From assembly GCA_026120035.1 (NCBI GenBank), contig JALRME010000002.1, positions 1,426,001 through 1,490,000 of the forward strand: a stretch of DNA of 64,000 nt, read 5' to 3'. Position numbers and translations under genes: made by a program. Under the pieces are notes generated by a model. It worked only from the letters and a program-made list of their open reading frames with translations, was not told the origin of the DNA and did not search any database. This document shows positions 1 to 12,218 of the stretch, one piece after another. Origin of the DNA: Coleophoma eucalyptorum. Its lineage: Eukaryota > Ascomycota > Leotiomycetes > Helotiales > Dermateaceae. The stretch's first letter is position 1. Each line of letters opens with the position of its first letter.

Positions 1-682
1 CGCTTACTGTCTTCAACGACACGCTTCGCAGATCTGCGAGTTCTACTGTGAAGAGATGCTCCACCCCAACATTTGGGTAGTAGGGAAATTGGGAAGGAGC
101 CGCCCTTGTCTTACGATGGTGCTGTTCTAAGAGGTCGGTTCATCAAGCTATATGAGCCTATCTAATTCTTACCACTCTATCATTCTCATGCGATCGAGCT
201 GAGTTTGAGCAGCAATATAAGACACTGGTACAGTCCCAAATATCGACGTTATTCCATCCAAATCACATCAAAATTGTCTCGAGTCTTTCCATACATCATT
301 ATTCAAATATATTCTTCAAAACAATAGAAGTTATAGGCACTAAGATAAAATCTACTCGTACAATCCATACTCTTTATTTTCTGACTCTCTTCCACCTCTG
401 TACTGTGCAAAATTATAAAAATAAGTACTAGAACACTAAGAAGTGACATTAACAACAGCAGAGGAAACCTCCTTTCTGACTGGCAACTTTGGTATCAAAA
501 AGCTGGCTTGTGGCAATAGCCTTTCCCTTCCCAAAAATGTAAACCTCCGTATAACTCCTTGCCTCCCAAGTTTTAATCCACTGAAAATGCAGCAAAGTGT
601 GGGAGGTGATGCAATCCGCTAAGACATGTGACGATAATAAAAAATGATCGATGATCGTTGATCAGACGATGGATGTTTCAAC
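1..682. other. non-coding stretch at window edge
   Basis: No open frame with protein-like composition is visible on either strand. The part next to position 683 should hold the 3' untranslated region of the minus-strand coiled-coil gene. The AT-rich section around 290-440 is compatible with a fungal 3' flank. Nothing else is recognisable. Confidence 0.5.
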
Positions 683-3600
683 TCAATTAGCGAGCGAGGC
701 GAATCTACTTTCGAATGCCTTCACCCTTTCCTCTTCAATCTGCTTCTGCAGTCTTTTGGTTTGCCTGACTGCCTCTTCTCTCTCGTTCTGGAGCTCCATG
801 ACTTCAATCTGAGCGACGTTCATTCGTCCGACGACTTCCTCCATTTCTCTGTCTGCATCAGCTAAGGCACTCTCCAGATCCATGACTCTTTGCTTCAAGA
901 AGTCAACCTTTGAGTCCTCAGACACAGAGAGTGCCTTGCCAGAACTCGTAGACATTATACGTGGAGCCTTGGCTGAGTTGGCAAACATTGGAGTGAGTGG
1001 TGTTTTAGGAGCATGAAGGCGAGGAGATCGAAGTCCATCCTTCATACGGAGCAGCTGTTCATTATGAGCTTCTTTCAAGCCTCGGATTTCTTCTTCATGG
1101 CGAGTGATTCTATCTTCCGATGCTTGCGTAGCCGCCAGGAGCTTTTCCTCGAAGTGCTTCAGCTTGCTTTGGACGAAGATGATCTTCATAGCATTATCTT
1201 TCTGCTCTTTCTCGCCACGGGCAATAGTGTCAGTGAGACGTTGCCGTAAGGTGGAGTTAGAAGCAAGCTGTTGTCGGACCTGAGTCGCTAATTCCTCAAC
1301 TCGCTTTGCAGAATCACGCAACTCGTCTGCAAGTACCATCTCGGAACCCATGTGGCTCTTCTCAGACTCTCTTAATACTCCGTTCTGTTGACGAAGTGAT
1401 TCGATTTCTTGGGCTGCAAAGTCCCTCTCGAAGAGGGCGTCTTGCAAGCTCTGTTCAAGGTCTCGCATAGCCTGCTCGGTCTCTGCATCCATTGGAGCCG
1501 ACATCTCCAAGGAGTTGATTCTGGACAGTGAGTCGGCATATGCTTTCTGTAAATCTCGATATGCTTGCTCTAAGGATTCGGACGATACTGGGTTACTACC
1601 ACGCCGAGTGGCACTGTTTGGCCGGGAACCTGGTGCTGGAATCAAGATGTCTTTTTCTTCAAGAAGGCTTCGCAGAGATGCGATTTCCTGCTCAGCACGG
1701 TCCAAGTCCATCTTGAGACCACTCAACCCCTTTTCGCACTGCCATTTTTGTTCGATGGCCTCGTCAGCACGGCGACGCAGGACGTTGATCTCATCCCGCA
1801 AATTGGCAACCTCCTTGTCATATCCGATTCTTTTCGGCGAGCTGCTCAAAGCACGATCTCGCTCTTGCTCCAGTTGTCGGATTCTTTTCAAGTTCTCGCG
1901 GTTCTGGTGTTCTTGTCGCTCGAGCAAGCTTTTCAGGGCAGCATGCAATGCATCTCTTTGAAGTTCGATATCCTTGACACGTTCCACAAGTGCATCACGT
2001 GATTCCGCGGTCTTAACTGGTGCAACCTTTACCGATCCAGACCGTTGCAGTCCTAGAGACGGTGGGCGCGAATTACTGCGTGTAGTCCGACTGGCCAACG
2101 AATTTGACCTGCTTAATATTCCAGCCCTGGGCGCGATTGGTCCGTCTTCTTCTACAATAGTGTTGAACTTCTTCATTTGCATCTCCGATTGCATCTTTTG
2201 AGTGTTGATCAACGTTGTGTTCTCTCTCTTCAGGGTCTGTAACTCTTGCTGCATTTTCGATTGCTCGTATGCAAGGCTCTCATGGTGAGCAGCCTGAGCC
2301 TCAAGACCCTCCACACGAGCGCGCAGTTGCGGAACGATCTCGTCCCTAAGGTTATCTCGTTCGTTGGAAGACGTCTCCAACTCAGACTTAAGGGCTGTCA
2401 AGAGATCCTCAAAATTGTCTTTGACTTGTCGTTCTTCGGCCAATCGACGTCGGAGATCTTCACAAGTTGCTTCTACATCCTTTAGGCGCCCTGTTGCGGT
2501 GAGAGAGTTGATAGATGCCAATTCGGACTGTTATAGTTAGCTTCAGTAATCCTTACAATTGCTTAATAACATACCTGAGAGGCTCTGTCCTCAAGGCGAC
2601 GGATCTGAACTTCAAGTTGCTTGCGTCTCGTCCGTTCTTCTTGGACCTTGGCGGTGAGTTCTAGTTGTATCTGGGCCTTTTCTTGTTCGGTCTTTCTCTG
2701 TGAACGCTCAAGCTCCTCCAGCTTGGGGTCAGGCTCGCCGTACCGTACCGAGCTTGTTCCAGAGTCAGAGAAATAGTCGCTGGTCCTTTTACTGGCACTC
2801 ATAGGCATAAGGTTAGCAGCCTCTGCTTGCAAGCGGTCAACGAGGTCTTCTAAGTCCATCTCACGTCTGATGGACGAGGCAAGCTCCGAACTGATAGCTT
2901 TGAGTTCCTCCTCCATCTCTTCGACTTGTACTGGAGTGGTAGGTGTCGCCGGAGGGATTTGAAGGAACGCACTTCCAAAGTAGCCTGCATCTGCATTGGC
3001 TTTGGGTATGTCAATAGCTTTTGGTGGTATTGCTCGGACTGTTATGGCTTGAGAAGCACCCGTAAGGTTTGGAGACGTCGGATATGGGTTTGGTGAATAG
3101 GCTTTATCCGAGAAGCTTGTTGTAGGAGAAGTTGCAGTTGGAGAGCCAGGTCCAGCTGCTCCCCATCCAAAGAAAGAGCCGAGTTTCGAGGCTCCGGGGG
3201 ACTTTGGATGCGACTTTTGTATGGTGGTATCGGAGTCGTTAGAGTCATTAGAGAAACTTCTTGTTGGTACATGAGACGAAGTATAAACGTTCGGTCGTGT
3301 AGCTTTATTGGAAAACATCGACATGGTTGCTGAACGAGAGTGATCTGAGGAGCTTGATGAACCATTCCAAGGCCCTGTAGATGCAGATGCAAGACTCAGT
3401 GCCGATTCGCTGACTAGTCGTGCATGCTTTGCTAATAATGGGTTTGTCGCCACACGAGTTTTTTCTTGCGAAGGTATACTCAAGCTCGGGCTTGGGCAAC
3501 TCGGTCCGATGTTACTTTTCGCAAAAGCTGTAACAGTCGTGGGCGTGGGGTCGGATGACAAGTCAGAGGTCAGAGCCACCGGTTCGTGTGAATTTCTGTT

Positions 3601-4113
3601 TGAGAAAATTAACCTTGGTTCATGAAACGCGAACTCCCCAGAGAATACTGGGTTGACGTACCTGGAAAGACCTTGTGGATTCTCAGGCGCCGCTTCTTCA
3701 CTATAGATGGCAGGAAAGTCGTACAAGGTCGGACTATCAAGAGAATACGGTCTGATATAGGTCTGCGACTCGGTATACTTAATGGTGGTGGCAGCAAGAT
3801 GCTCTCCGGAAGAGAACCTTATGGCTAATGGCGAAGCTGATACCGGGAGAGGTTTTCTCTTAACTTGCGAGGTCGACGAGTTCGAAGACGAAGAGAAGGC
3901 TCGAGATCGAATTGACAGCGAGGGCTTTCGCGCTCGACCGTTTGGTACACCCTGCTCGGTCGAGTACCCGCGCAGCTTGATGGGTGATGCGGCGGGATCA
4001 GATGAAGGTGAGGCAGGAAAGGTATCAGATAGAAGATCAGGAGTGGAGGGGTGGTGATCGTCCTCCTGATGTTGCGAAGACTGAGTATGAGAATGTGCAA
4101 GTGCAGAAGCCAT
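683..4113 (-). CDS. large coiled-coil protein of unknown function
   Basis: Two exons: 4113-2575 and 2527-683, giving about 1127 residues. The 47-bp intron 2528-2574 has donor GTATGT and an AACAG acceptor and joins the exons in phase 0. The start is the ATG at 4113, because the open frame upstream of it has only a TTG. The first ~390 residues are rich in Ser, Pro and Thr and look disordered. From roughly residue 395 onward there are long heptad-like segments rich in Glu, Lys, Arg, Leu and Gln, broken by a basic Ser/Arg-rich linker near the middle. No enzymatic motif, membrane segment or zinc-binding pattern is seen. The architecture resembles cytoskeletal, septal or spindle-pole scaffold proteins, but that is inference. 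I do not recognise a named family. Confidence 0.85.
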
Positions 4114-7100
4114 CGTTTTCAGCAATGCCAGGTGGACTGCAAGACATTGGCAGAAGAGAGTGAAATGTGCACAATTGTGAACTGCAAGTTACTGATTGAT
4201 AGATTGTTGACGGGGAAAGGCAAGACAAGCAAGGTATGATGACCAGGCCTCGAAAATGGAATGAGTGATGCAGAGCACTGCTTGGACAGGAAGGGCCCAG
4301 TTCCAGATTGGTCCCAGCGTGGTAATCGCAATCGAAAGGGGAGATAAACGGTGAACCCCTTCCGCACTCCTCCCTCGCCCTCATCCCTCATCCCTCATCT
4401 CAGTCGTCAGTCCCTGGCCAGTCGATCGTGCGGTAGGTGGCAGGCGCGCCATGCAAAAGAAGGGCCTAGAGAGTAGAGACGTCTGAGCAGCAGGAGCAGA
4501 GGGAGTGCTGGGTTGGATCGGGCGCCCTCATTTGCCAGCCATTACGCGCCAATGTGGGCTACGGGGGGTTCAGATGGGACCATGGCGGCGTTGGCAACGG
4601 AACAGGAAGAGAGTCGGTGGAGAAGTTCACACGCGAGTTAGGAAGGTTCAGGGGAAGAATGCAGGCCAGCCGTAGGGATTGGTCGCCCTTGACTCTTGTT
4701 CCTGAAAAGGTGGGCTGCACTGGACTGCGCGGCCAGGAACCAAAAGAATTTCGAGCGATTCGCGAACCAGACTTTGAGACCACATTCCGACCAACTCTGG
4801 TTTGAACATTCATCTCCTTTCTTACCATCACCATCACCATCACCAATCATCGTCTGTGGCCACAGCGCCATTGGGGACTCCACTCTCCTCCTCCTCTTGC
4901 AGAGAGTCCAACGAAGAGTCAAGACTGCTGTACCAGCTTTCCTTGTCACATCAGCAACCGACAGTCTTCCCAGTGAGAGGAGAAACACGCCAACCGAAGT
5001 CCGTTCCCGCAAACAAATTCGACAGCAGAGAAGGCGCCTGGTTTGTTTTGAACCCCTCCCCTCGCAAGGTTCAGCTTGCGGCGGGAAGTAGCCGAGCAAA
5101 GCAGTTTGCTGTCAGGATGTATGTGCTCACGGAGCAAGCGACCGAGGGATATAACAGGATGGCAGGGGATAATACAACACCACCTTGCAACAAAACGTTC
5201 CTCAGAAGCTATATGCCTGAGGAACCCCAAGCGCAACTCTAGCATAATCGAGAAAGTCAAGATCATAACCATAATCAAGATTTATTAGCATGAAAGCCAC
5301 CAAATAGTCAGGTTGGGGATACAGAGTTCTGTAGGTGCGCACTTGACTATTCGCAAGTTCTTCTCAACAAGACTTGGAGCGAAGTCAAACACAGCAGCCT
5401 CCAGATAGCGCATGATAGGTCACTAATAACTATCGTATCTACCGTTATGGTGATATTGCAAGAGAAGAGCAAGAGCCGCAGCAGAGGGAAGGCCCGACGG
5501 CGTAAAGTCGAGCCTTGCCGCATTCGTTAGTCGTTCGACGTCTCTACTCAGGGCATTTGACCATCTTGATCTTATGTGAAGCCGGCACCTTTAACAAGCT
5601 TTAAGCCATAGGTGGAAAGTATAGAATGGGAATAAGCCTTTTGGCCGACGATGTGTTTCTACAGGAAAGACCTCAATGTCACATTTCTGAGGCTTTCTCG
5701 TACTCGCCATTCCCCATTCCTGAGCGCATGTTCGGGAGTCAGGATGACGGGTGTCCTATTCCACAAACAAAGCCCGAGTTCCTTGTACAAGATAGATGTG
5801 ATTCCTCACCCCCAGTATCGAATTGTCGGAGGGCATAAGCCAAGACTGCAAGAAACAACGTTTTCAGATGCTCGAAGCAGGACCGCGCCGTTGAAATGAT
5901 GCGCAAGCCTCAAATTCAACCCTTACTCTCCGTAGTACGGCAAAACATGCCGCTTACTTTACCTCAGCTCAACTCTTTCCCGGATAGTCTTTCTAGGCTG
6001 AGACCCGTAAATGTTTTGTTTCAGTTCGGTATCTTTATCAGCAAAGGTTAAAATATATGAAATAGAAAGGTTGTATTTCATCCTTCTGCTCAATTAAAGG
6101 TCCATATCATCGTGGTCTCGATCTTCTTGCGGTTTCACAGGAGACGTCTCTGCCGCACCTCAAAAGCTTGCCGCACTGTGCAAAGCTCCAACTTTGGATC
6201 CAGGCCTTCCCATAATCACGGAGGTGAATTCTATGTCACAAACTTTACGGTACTACCCTGTATCTCATGGAGCCACGGACCATTCTTGACACGTACCAGC
6301 ATCTGGTAATTGCACGAATCTAGGATGGCACTCTTGATGAAATAAAATTAGGTTTACCGCTACATCCTTCCATTTTACCATACAATACACGTGCCTGCAA
6401 CTTACCAAGACTGGTGGGTCTTCCTCCTATCTTCCGGGAATAAAGAGGCAACAAGCGGCGATTCTCTACACCAAGCAAGGCAGAGAAATTGGGCAAACAT
6501 CTTCCATAGTGTCCAAAGATCAAAATTATGACCAGTTACTGCGGTATCTACTATATCTCTTAAAATAGGAAAAGCGGAGAGAGGATCATCAATAAGAACC
6601 CAGTCTGTGATCACGGAGATTAAGACAAACCCCCAATAGGTACTATACCGTACAAGGTATGTAGGAAAATAGAATTAATAGTCCCAAATGCAATTAAGCA
6701 AATCGAATGGATATGAGGATGTAGCGATATGGTCCAGCATAGCCTCACTCATCTCACATGCCTACTATAGTGTCTATGATCTTTCATTATCAGAAATGGA
6801 AGTATGCATGGGTGCTCATCCTAGTTATCACCAATCTAGAGAGATATGCGGACGGATTCTCGGGAGTTGCATAAAATTTCTTGCTGGCTCTTTCTCTATC
6901 CATCATAGAGTCTCCGCCATGGCTTTCAACATCACAGAGAACTCTCCTGCTGAGCGAGAACCCCCCCCCCCCGAAAACATACACGATCACGTCTTATCCA
7001 AACACTACAGAAAGCCTCTGCAGATCAATTTCCCCCTCCAATACAACGCTTCGGGTAACCACTCAAGCCATAGACCCTATGATGCAACAATACTTTTCCT

Positions 7101-8073
7101 CTTCGAGATGTTCAAACGGGAAGAGAGGAAATGAAGATTAACCCTTCCACGCTCCAAAAGGTTACCGTGACTGAAATCAGAACATGCATCCAGCTATTGC
7201 GACTGGACTTGGAGGAATGGGGATCGGCAATCACAGTCACTAAACAGGAGAACTCAGAGCTCAAAGAAGTTGGATGGACACCTACGCACGGGATGAGAGG
7301 TGTTCATTGCTGAGGTGGAGAAGATGCAAGAAAGGAGGATGGAATTTGAAGTATTCGCAAGAGGGGACGGACAGCTAGGGTCTTTCCCCATATCTCCAAA
7401 GTCGCATATGATATCATTGATGCTAATTATTCTTGAACTATTACGAAAATTACTGGACAAATCTAGTAAGAGGGTAAAGCCATCTTTAATTGTGACTATA
7501 TATCTCCTCCCTAATTAAAAGTAGCACGTAGCTATGTGAGAGCAAGCGGTATCTTGGTATGGCACAACCTATTGTGACCCCTTTACCCAGTATGGTGTAT
7601 AATACCTGCTCCATCCGACTAAGAGAAAATTGTTGAAGTTTCTCCGAAACGCCAGATGCTATAACTGCCCTCTATCGCACATAAACTTTATCCTCCTCCC
7701 AATCCTCCGATCGAATTATATCGAAGGGGGGGTTGCTCTAGAGAGATAGGTAGTCTACCGCCTTTTCTACGGTCTATGTTGAAAGACTTTTAATCTTCAT
7801 GCGCATTTAACAAAAGAAAATGCTACCTCTAATGTGTTGCATGAAGAAGAAAGCTCTTTTTATATGTAATCCCATCAACCCGCCAAAGTATTGAAATCGC
7901 TGTACTATATCAGAAGAAAGAACTCCGCCGTAATGGTCGTTGAAAACCATGCCCATTCGTAAAATCATTTCGCCGCGAGATGTGCCGTAGGAAAATACAG
8001 TGTGAAGGTCCTGCTCGGGTATATGTGAAGAGACGTTGAGTCTCTCACGGATTCATGGTGCGTAACTCATCAC
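4114..8073. other. 4-kb gene-poor stretch
   Basis: The part next to 4113 should be promoter and leader of the minus-strand coiled-coil gene, and the part next to 8073 the 3' region of the SAM synthetase gene. Short frames occur on both strands. The longest in the distal part is a plus-strand frame at 6688-7134 (148 codons), which contains a C12 tract at 6961-6972 and has no recognisable domain. A short (CCATCA)n-like repeat lies at 4826-4845. I cannot support a gene, a transposon or an RNA here. A decayed gene or a non-coding transcript remains possible. Confidence 0.4.
4826..4845. repeat. CACCAT microsatellite
   Basis: About three and a half tandem copies of a CACCAT-type hexamer in the intergenic DNA upstream of the coiled-coil gene. 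Confidence 0.6.
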
Positions 8074-9368
8074 TTAGAACTTCAGCTCCTTGGGCTTCTC
8101 CCAGCTGAAGTTCTGGTTGGTGAAGTGACCGTTCTTAGCGGTCTGGAAGTAGATTGGCTTGGCCAAGTCAAGCTCCTTGACAATGACACCAGGTCTCAAG
8201 TCAAAGTTCTTGTTGATGATGGCGACAAGCTCATCGGAGGTCTTATCTGAGGTACCGTAGGTATCGACGAAGATGGAGAGGGGCTCAGCGACACCAATGG
8301 CGTATGAGAGTTGGACAAGTGCACGGCGGGCAAGCTTGGCGTGGACCAATGACTTGGCGATCCATCGTCCAACGTAGGCGGCAGAACGATCGACCTTGGA
8401 GAAATCCTTTCCAGAGAAAGCTCCACCACCGTGGGCTCCCCATCCACCGTAGGTGTCGACGATGATCTTTCGTCCAGTCAAACCGGCATCACCTTGTGGT
8501 CCACCAATAATGAACAGTCCGGAGGGTTGAATCTAAAAACATCAGTGATGCTCGTTCAAAAGAGTGGAAGTTAACACATACGTGGTAGATGGTCTCGTCG
8601 TTGAGGTACTTAGCTGGGATAACCTGCTTAATGATCTTTTCCTTGATTTCCTTGCGCAGTTGCTCAGTGGTGATATCCTCGCTGTGCTGGGCAGAGACAA
8701 CGACAGTGTGGACTCTGAGAGGGACGACAGCTCCGTTGTCGTGTTGGTACTCAATGGTGACTTGAGTCTTTGTGTCAGGTCGGAGCCATGGGATGCTTCC
8801 GTCTCTGCGGGCAGCAGCCATGGCAGCATTGAGCTTGTGTGCGAGTTGGAGGGTCAATGGGAAAAGCTCGGGGGTCTCATCGGTAGCGTATCCGAACATG
8901 ATACCTTGGTCACCGGCGCCCAACTGCTCGAGAGCGGCCTCGTAGTGCAGACCTTGTGCGATATCGGGAGATTGCTCCTCAATGGCAACCAAAACGTTGC
9001 AAGTCTTATAGTCGAAACCCTTTGCAGAGTCATCGTAACCGATATCTTTAATGGCACCACGGATAACCTTTTGGTAGTCGATCTTGGTCTTGGTGGTAAT
9101 CTCACCGAAGACCATTACCATACCGGTCTTGGTCGCAGTCTCACAGGCAACCTTGGACAGAGGGTCCTCAGCTAAGCAGGCATCGAGGACAGCATCAGAC
9201 ACTTGATCAGCGATCTTGTCTGGGTGTCCCTCTCCTACTGACTCAGACTGCAGATGGAAATTCTGATCAGTACACGTTTCTATTTGAGAAGGAAATTCTG
9301 GAGGAACTTACGGTGAAGAGGAAGGTGCCCTGGTTGTGGTGCTTGGTACCGTTGGTTTGAACAGTCAT
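8074..9368 (-). CDS. SAM1: S-adenosylmethionine synthetase
   Basis: Makes S-adenosylmethionine from ATP and methionine in the cytosol, the methyl donor for most methylations. Three exons: 9368-9312, 9247-8582 and 8532-8074, 393 residues, the usual length for the family. Introns of 64 bp (9248-9311) and 49 bp (8533-8581) both join in phase 0. Family landmarks are present: GHPDK at residues 26-30 (ATP/methionine site), GAGDQG at about 129-134, and the glycine-rich GGGAFSGKD at about 276-284. The ATG at 9368 opens the typical short fungal N-terminus before [11 protein letters not shown]. It diverges from GPN3 across 461 bp. S. cerevisiae has two paralogues (SAM1/SAM2); which one this matches cannot be said, so the symbol is nominal. 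Confidence 0.97.
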
Positions 9369-9829
9369 CTTGGCGGTATTAAGGGAAGAGATGGGGAGAT
9401 GGAGAATAAGAATTGGAGAAGAGAGAAAAGGAAGAGTATAAAAGGATGAGAAGGTCGGAGGGGTTCGAGGATGAAGGAAGTTATAAATGCGCCGAAGGGG
9501 GGTGGGGTATTGGAGATTTTGGCTTGGGCTGTCAAGATTGCACCATCGCCTGTGAGACGGCGAGTTTTTGAGGGTCCAAGCCGGGTCCCTTACCGCACGA
9601 ATGATATCGGCGAATCAGCACACCTGGCCCTGCAAAATCTGACCTTTTTGACTTCTTTCTCCCACCGCCTTCTCGGATTCGGCGTTCGCAGCCTTGTTGC
9701 CTGTTCCTCGCAGCCTTCCTCTGAAATCTGAAATCTGAAATCTGCAATTCTCCCCGAGTCGAAATCCACGTTAATTGAGAAAGGACGAATCTCCGCTTCT
9801 TTTCACACCCCGCCTTCTTCATCTTCAGT
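9369..9829. promoter_or_regulatory. divergent promoter region between SAM synthetase and GPN3
   Basis: The 461 bp between two start codons must carry both promoters. The half next to the synthetase is purine-rich on the plus strand. A run of three CTGAAAT copies lies about 90 bp before the GPN3 start. No specific factor site is claimed. Confidence 0.6.
9721..9744. repeat. triplicated CTGAAAT heptamer
   Basis: Three perfect tandem copies of CTGAAAT followed by CTG, upstream of GPN3. Function unknown. Confidence 0.8.
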
Positions 9830-10774
9830 ATGAGTAAGTTTGGAGTTTTGGTCATGGGTCCTGCGGGGGCAGGCAAGGTACAATCTCATCCTTCTCCTTT
9901 GCGAAGTTAAATATCCTAACTCGACTTCTACCAGTCAACCTTCTGCTCTTCCCTCATCACGCACCTGCAGAACAACCGCCGTTCATGTTTCTATGTAAAT
10001 CTCGATCCTGCAGCGGAAGAGTTCACTCATGAGCCAGACCTCGACATCAAAGATCTGATCTCGCTCGAAGATGTGATGGAAGAGATGGGACTGGGTCCGA
10101 ATGGAGGCCTGATATACTGTTTCGAGTTCTTGATGGAGAATCTCGACTTCCTCACTGAAGCTCTTGACCCGCTTACAGAAGAGTACCTGATCATCATCGA
10201 TATGCCTGGCCAAATCGAACTTTATACACATATCCCAATTCTGCCTGCGCTTGTAAGGCATTTGACAAGAACCGGCGCTTTGGATATCAGTTTGTGTGCA
10301 GCTTACCTACTTGAGGCTACTTTTGTTGTGGACAGAGCCAAGTTCTTTGCTGGAACACTAAGTGCCATGAGTGCTATGATCATGCTGGAAGTCCCACATG
10401 TGAATATACTGTCTAAGATGGATCTTGTGAAGGGTCAGGTCGGAAAGAGAGAACTGAAGAGATTTCTTGACCCTGATAGCTCTCTTCTGGACGATGATGA
10501 AATGACTGCTGGGATAGAGGATGATGGGCCTGCAGACCCAGCCGACAATGCAGCTATGATGCGTGGCTCGAGTTTCAAGAGATTAAATAAGGCAGTTGCT
10601 GGTCTTATAGACAGCTTCAGCATGGTGTCTTACCTAAAGCTCAACGTTCAAGATGAGGATAGTGTTGGCAGCATCCTGAGCTATATCGATGATGCTATTC
10701 AATATCACGAATCTCAAGAACCAAAAGAGCCCTCGGATGAGGTCGAATTGTATGGAGAGGACGGCTTTGAGTAG
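9830..10774 (+). CDS. GPN3: GPN-loop GTPase 3
   Basis: Small GTPase that works with GPN1 in assembly and nuclear import of RNA polymerase II. Two exons, 9830-9877 and 9935-10774, giving 295 residues. The 57-bp intron falls inside the P-loop, between Lys16 and Ser17 of GPAGAGKST, which confirms the splice because neither side alone gives a complete Walker A motif. The signature Gly-Pro-Asn insertion is at residues 70-72. The DxPGQ motif (IIDMPGQIELY) and the guanine-specifying SKMD follow. The acidic C-terminal tail after YLKLNVQDEDS is typical of GPN3 rather than GPN1 or GPN2. It shares a divergent promoter region with the SAM synthetase gene. Confidence 0.96.
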
Positions 10775-11114
10775 GCTGGGGAAGCTCAGAGGCAACTATT
10801 CGACTAGGTAAGAGATGCTCGAGCATCAAACTGGCAGGTTGGCGGGCAAATGGAGTTCAGAAAGGTTTGCGTAGCATAGCGATGGCGTTGATTTATTATG
10901 ATATCCAAGGATATGAAAGATTTCTTTCTCGTAACAAGGCAGCATCTGTCCTTTGCCCATGAGACTCCGAACTCCTCGAATAATAAGCAGACCCAATCCA
11001 GGCCATAAAGAATTGCTGTGATCCTGGATGCAATACGATTATCCATAGTCATAAACGCCTTAGCTCAAAGCCCAGCAAAAACGCCGTCCCGACGACTTTC
11101 TTCCTGAAAGAAAA
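10775..11114. other. short region between convergent genes
   Basis: About 340 bp between the stop codons of GPN3 and the Apq12-type gene. It should contain both 3' untranslated regions. No further coding signal seen. Confidence 0.5.
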
Positions 11115-11651
11115 TCACCTCCACCCAGTACCTGACGACCTCATATTTCCAGCACCCGCTCTATTCTGATTCTGGTATCCATCCCAACGCTCATACTCCC
11201 TCCACCAAACAGTGCTCAACTCCTGGCCCCAGGCAACCAGATCCCCCACCGTCCTACCTAAGCCTCTTTGTAACACAACGGTGATAGCTAAGCCTATGAA
11301 ACCTAGGAACATAACGTTCAGGACAAAGCGCGTCCACCACATGACCAAGCGCCGGAGAAAATTCAGGACTTGTATCGATACCAGGAGGATAAGGAGGAGT
11401 ACGCCGATGGATACTATGGCTGGTGATTCTTGTGTGAAGATCGCGAACTGTTGGAGCAGTGGGAGGGCGTGGGATGTTGCTTGGGCACGAGCTTGGTGAA
11501 GGAAGGTTATTAAGGGTTGTAAATGCGGTGAGAGGTCGTTGTAAGTCCTATAAGCTTGGTATGCGTAATCTTTGGAGAAGCTGTCAGTAGGTACTTTTGG
11601 TAGGGGAATCATGAGATGAGATTTTGTATACATACCTTGCAATATGTCCAT
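11115..11651 (-). CDS. APQ12: Apq12-type nuclear envelope/ER membrane protein
   Basis: Apq12 is a small membrane protein of the nuclear envelope and ER needed for nuclear-pore biogenesis and lipid homeostasis. Preferred model: exons 11651-11636 and 11569-11115, 156 residues. The 66-bp intron has donor GTATGT, branch site TACTGAC and acceptor CCAAAG. Two hydrophobic stretches (about residues 56-77 and 86-106) are separated by a short Arg-containing turn, as expected for the double-spanning family hairpin; an aromatic and polar tail follows. The intron is 22 codons long and has no in-frame stop, so the unspliced message would also encode a continuous protein. The family call rests on topology and overall resemblance. 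Confidence 0.75.
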   Translation of the reverse strand: MDILQGMYTKSHLMIPLPKVPTDSFSKDYAYQAYRTYNDLSPHLQPLITFLHQARAQATSHALPLLQQFAIFTQESPAIVSIGVLLLILLVSIQVLNFLRRLVMWWTRFVLNVMFLGFIGLAITVVLQRGLGRTVGDLVAWGQELSTVWWREYERWDGYQNQNRAGAGNMRSSGTGWR

Positions 11652-12218
11652 CTTGAATAGGTTACTATCGTTGTGTCTACGTATTGCGGGTGAGGTTGAA
11701 CAAGTTCGGGATTTTCGAGAGCGCACTTCTTTGAAGATAAGGTGAAAGTAGTTCGAAGGTACCAGATAGCTTTAAAATATCCCTTTCACCACTGGCCGTG
11801 TTGTTGCGCAGGAAATATATAAGAAGTCGCAAAAGCGCAATATCTGGCCTTTTCCTTTTGAGGCTCCTGGAAATTGCTCGTGGGGTTTTCGATCTTGCAC
11901 AATGGTCCTTTATCGCCAATCTCGCGCTCTCCACAATCTTTCGACGCGATGTACTGGGCGCACACGTGATAGCTAGATGGGTTTCTCCGGTTTTAAATAC
12001 ATGAGAACGATGTTGTGATATCTGAAGCATTAGGAGATCGAAACTATCATAATTCAAGGCAGAGCTATGTGGCACTTGATAATTTGTTCGTTTCGTATCA
12101 TCATCTACTATGCAAAAATATATTATACTTTTGCTGGCTTGTTACAATGGTTTCCACCAGAGACAGCACTTCTTGTACTTCTTCGAACTTGCTCATATCT
12201 ATTGACTCACGGTGAATC
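11652..12218. other. Apq12 promoter and Med16 3' region
   Basis: This stretch precedes the Apq12-type gene and follows the Med16 stop codon. It contains a CACGTG palindrome near 11963. Short frames on both strands have no recognisable content. Confidence 0.4.

Noticed and set aside
8564..9175. 203-codon plus-strand frame antisense to the SAM synthetase
   Set aside because: It mirrors a highly conserved coding exon; codon constraint on the sense strand explains the absence of stops.
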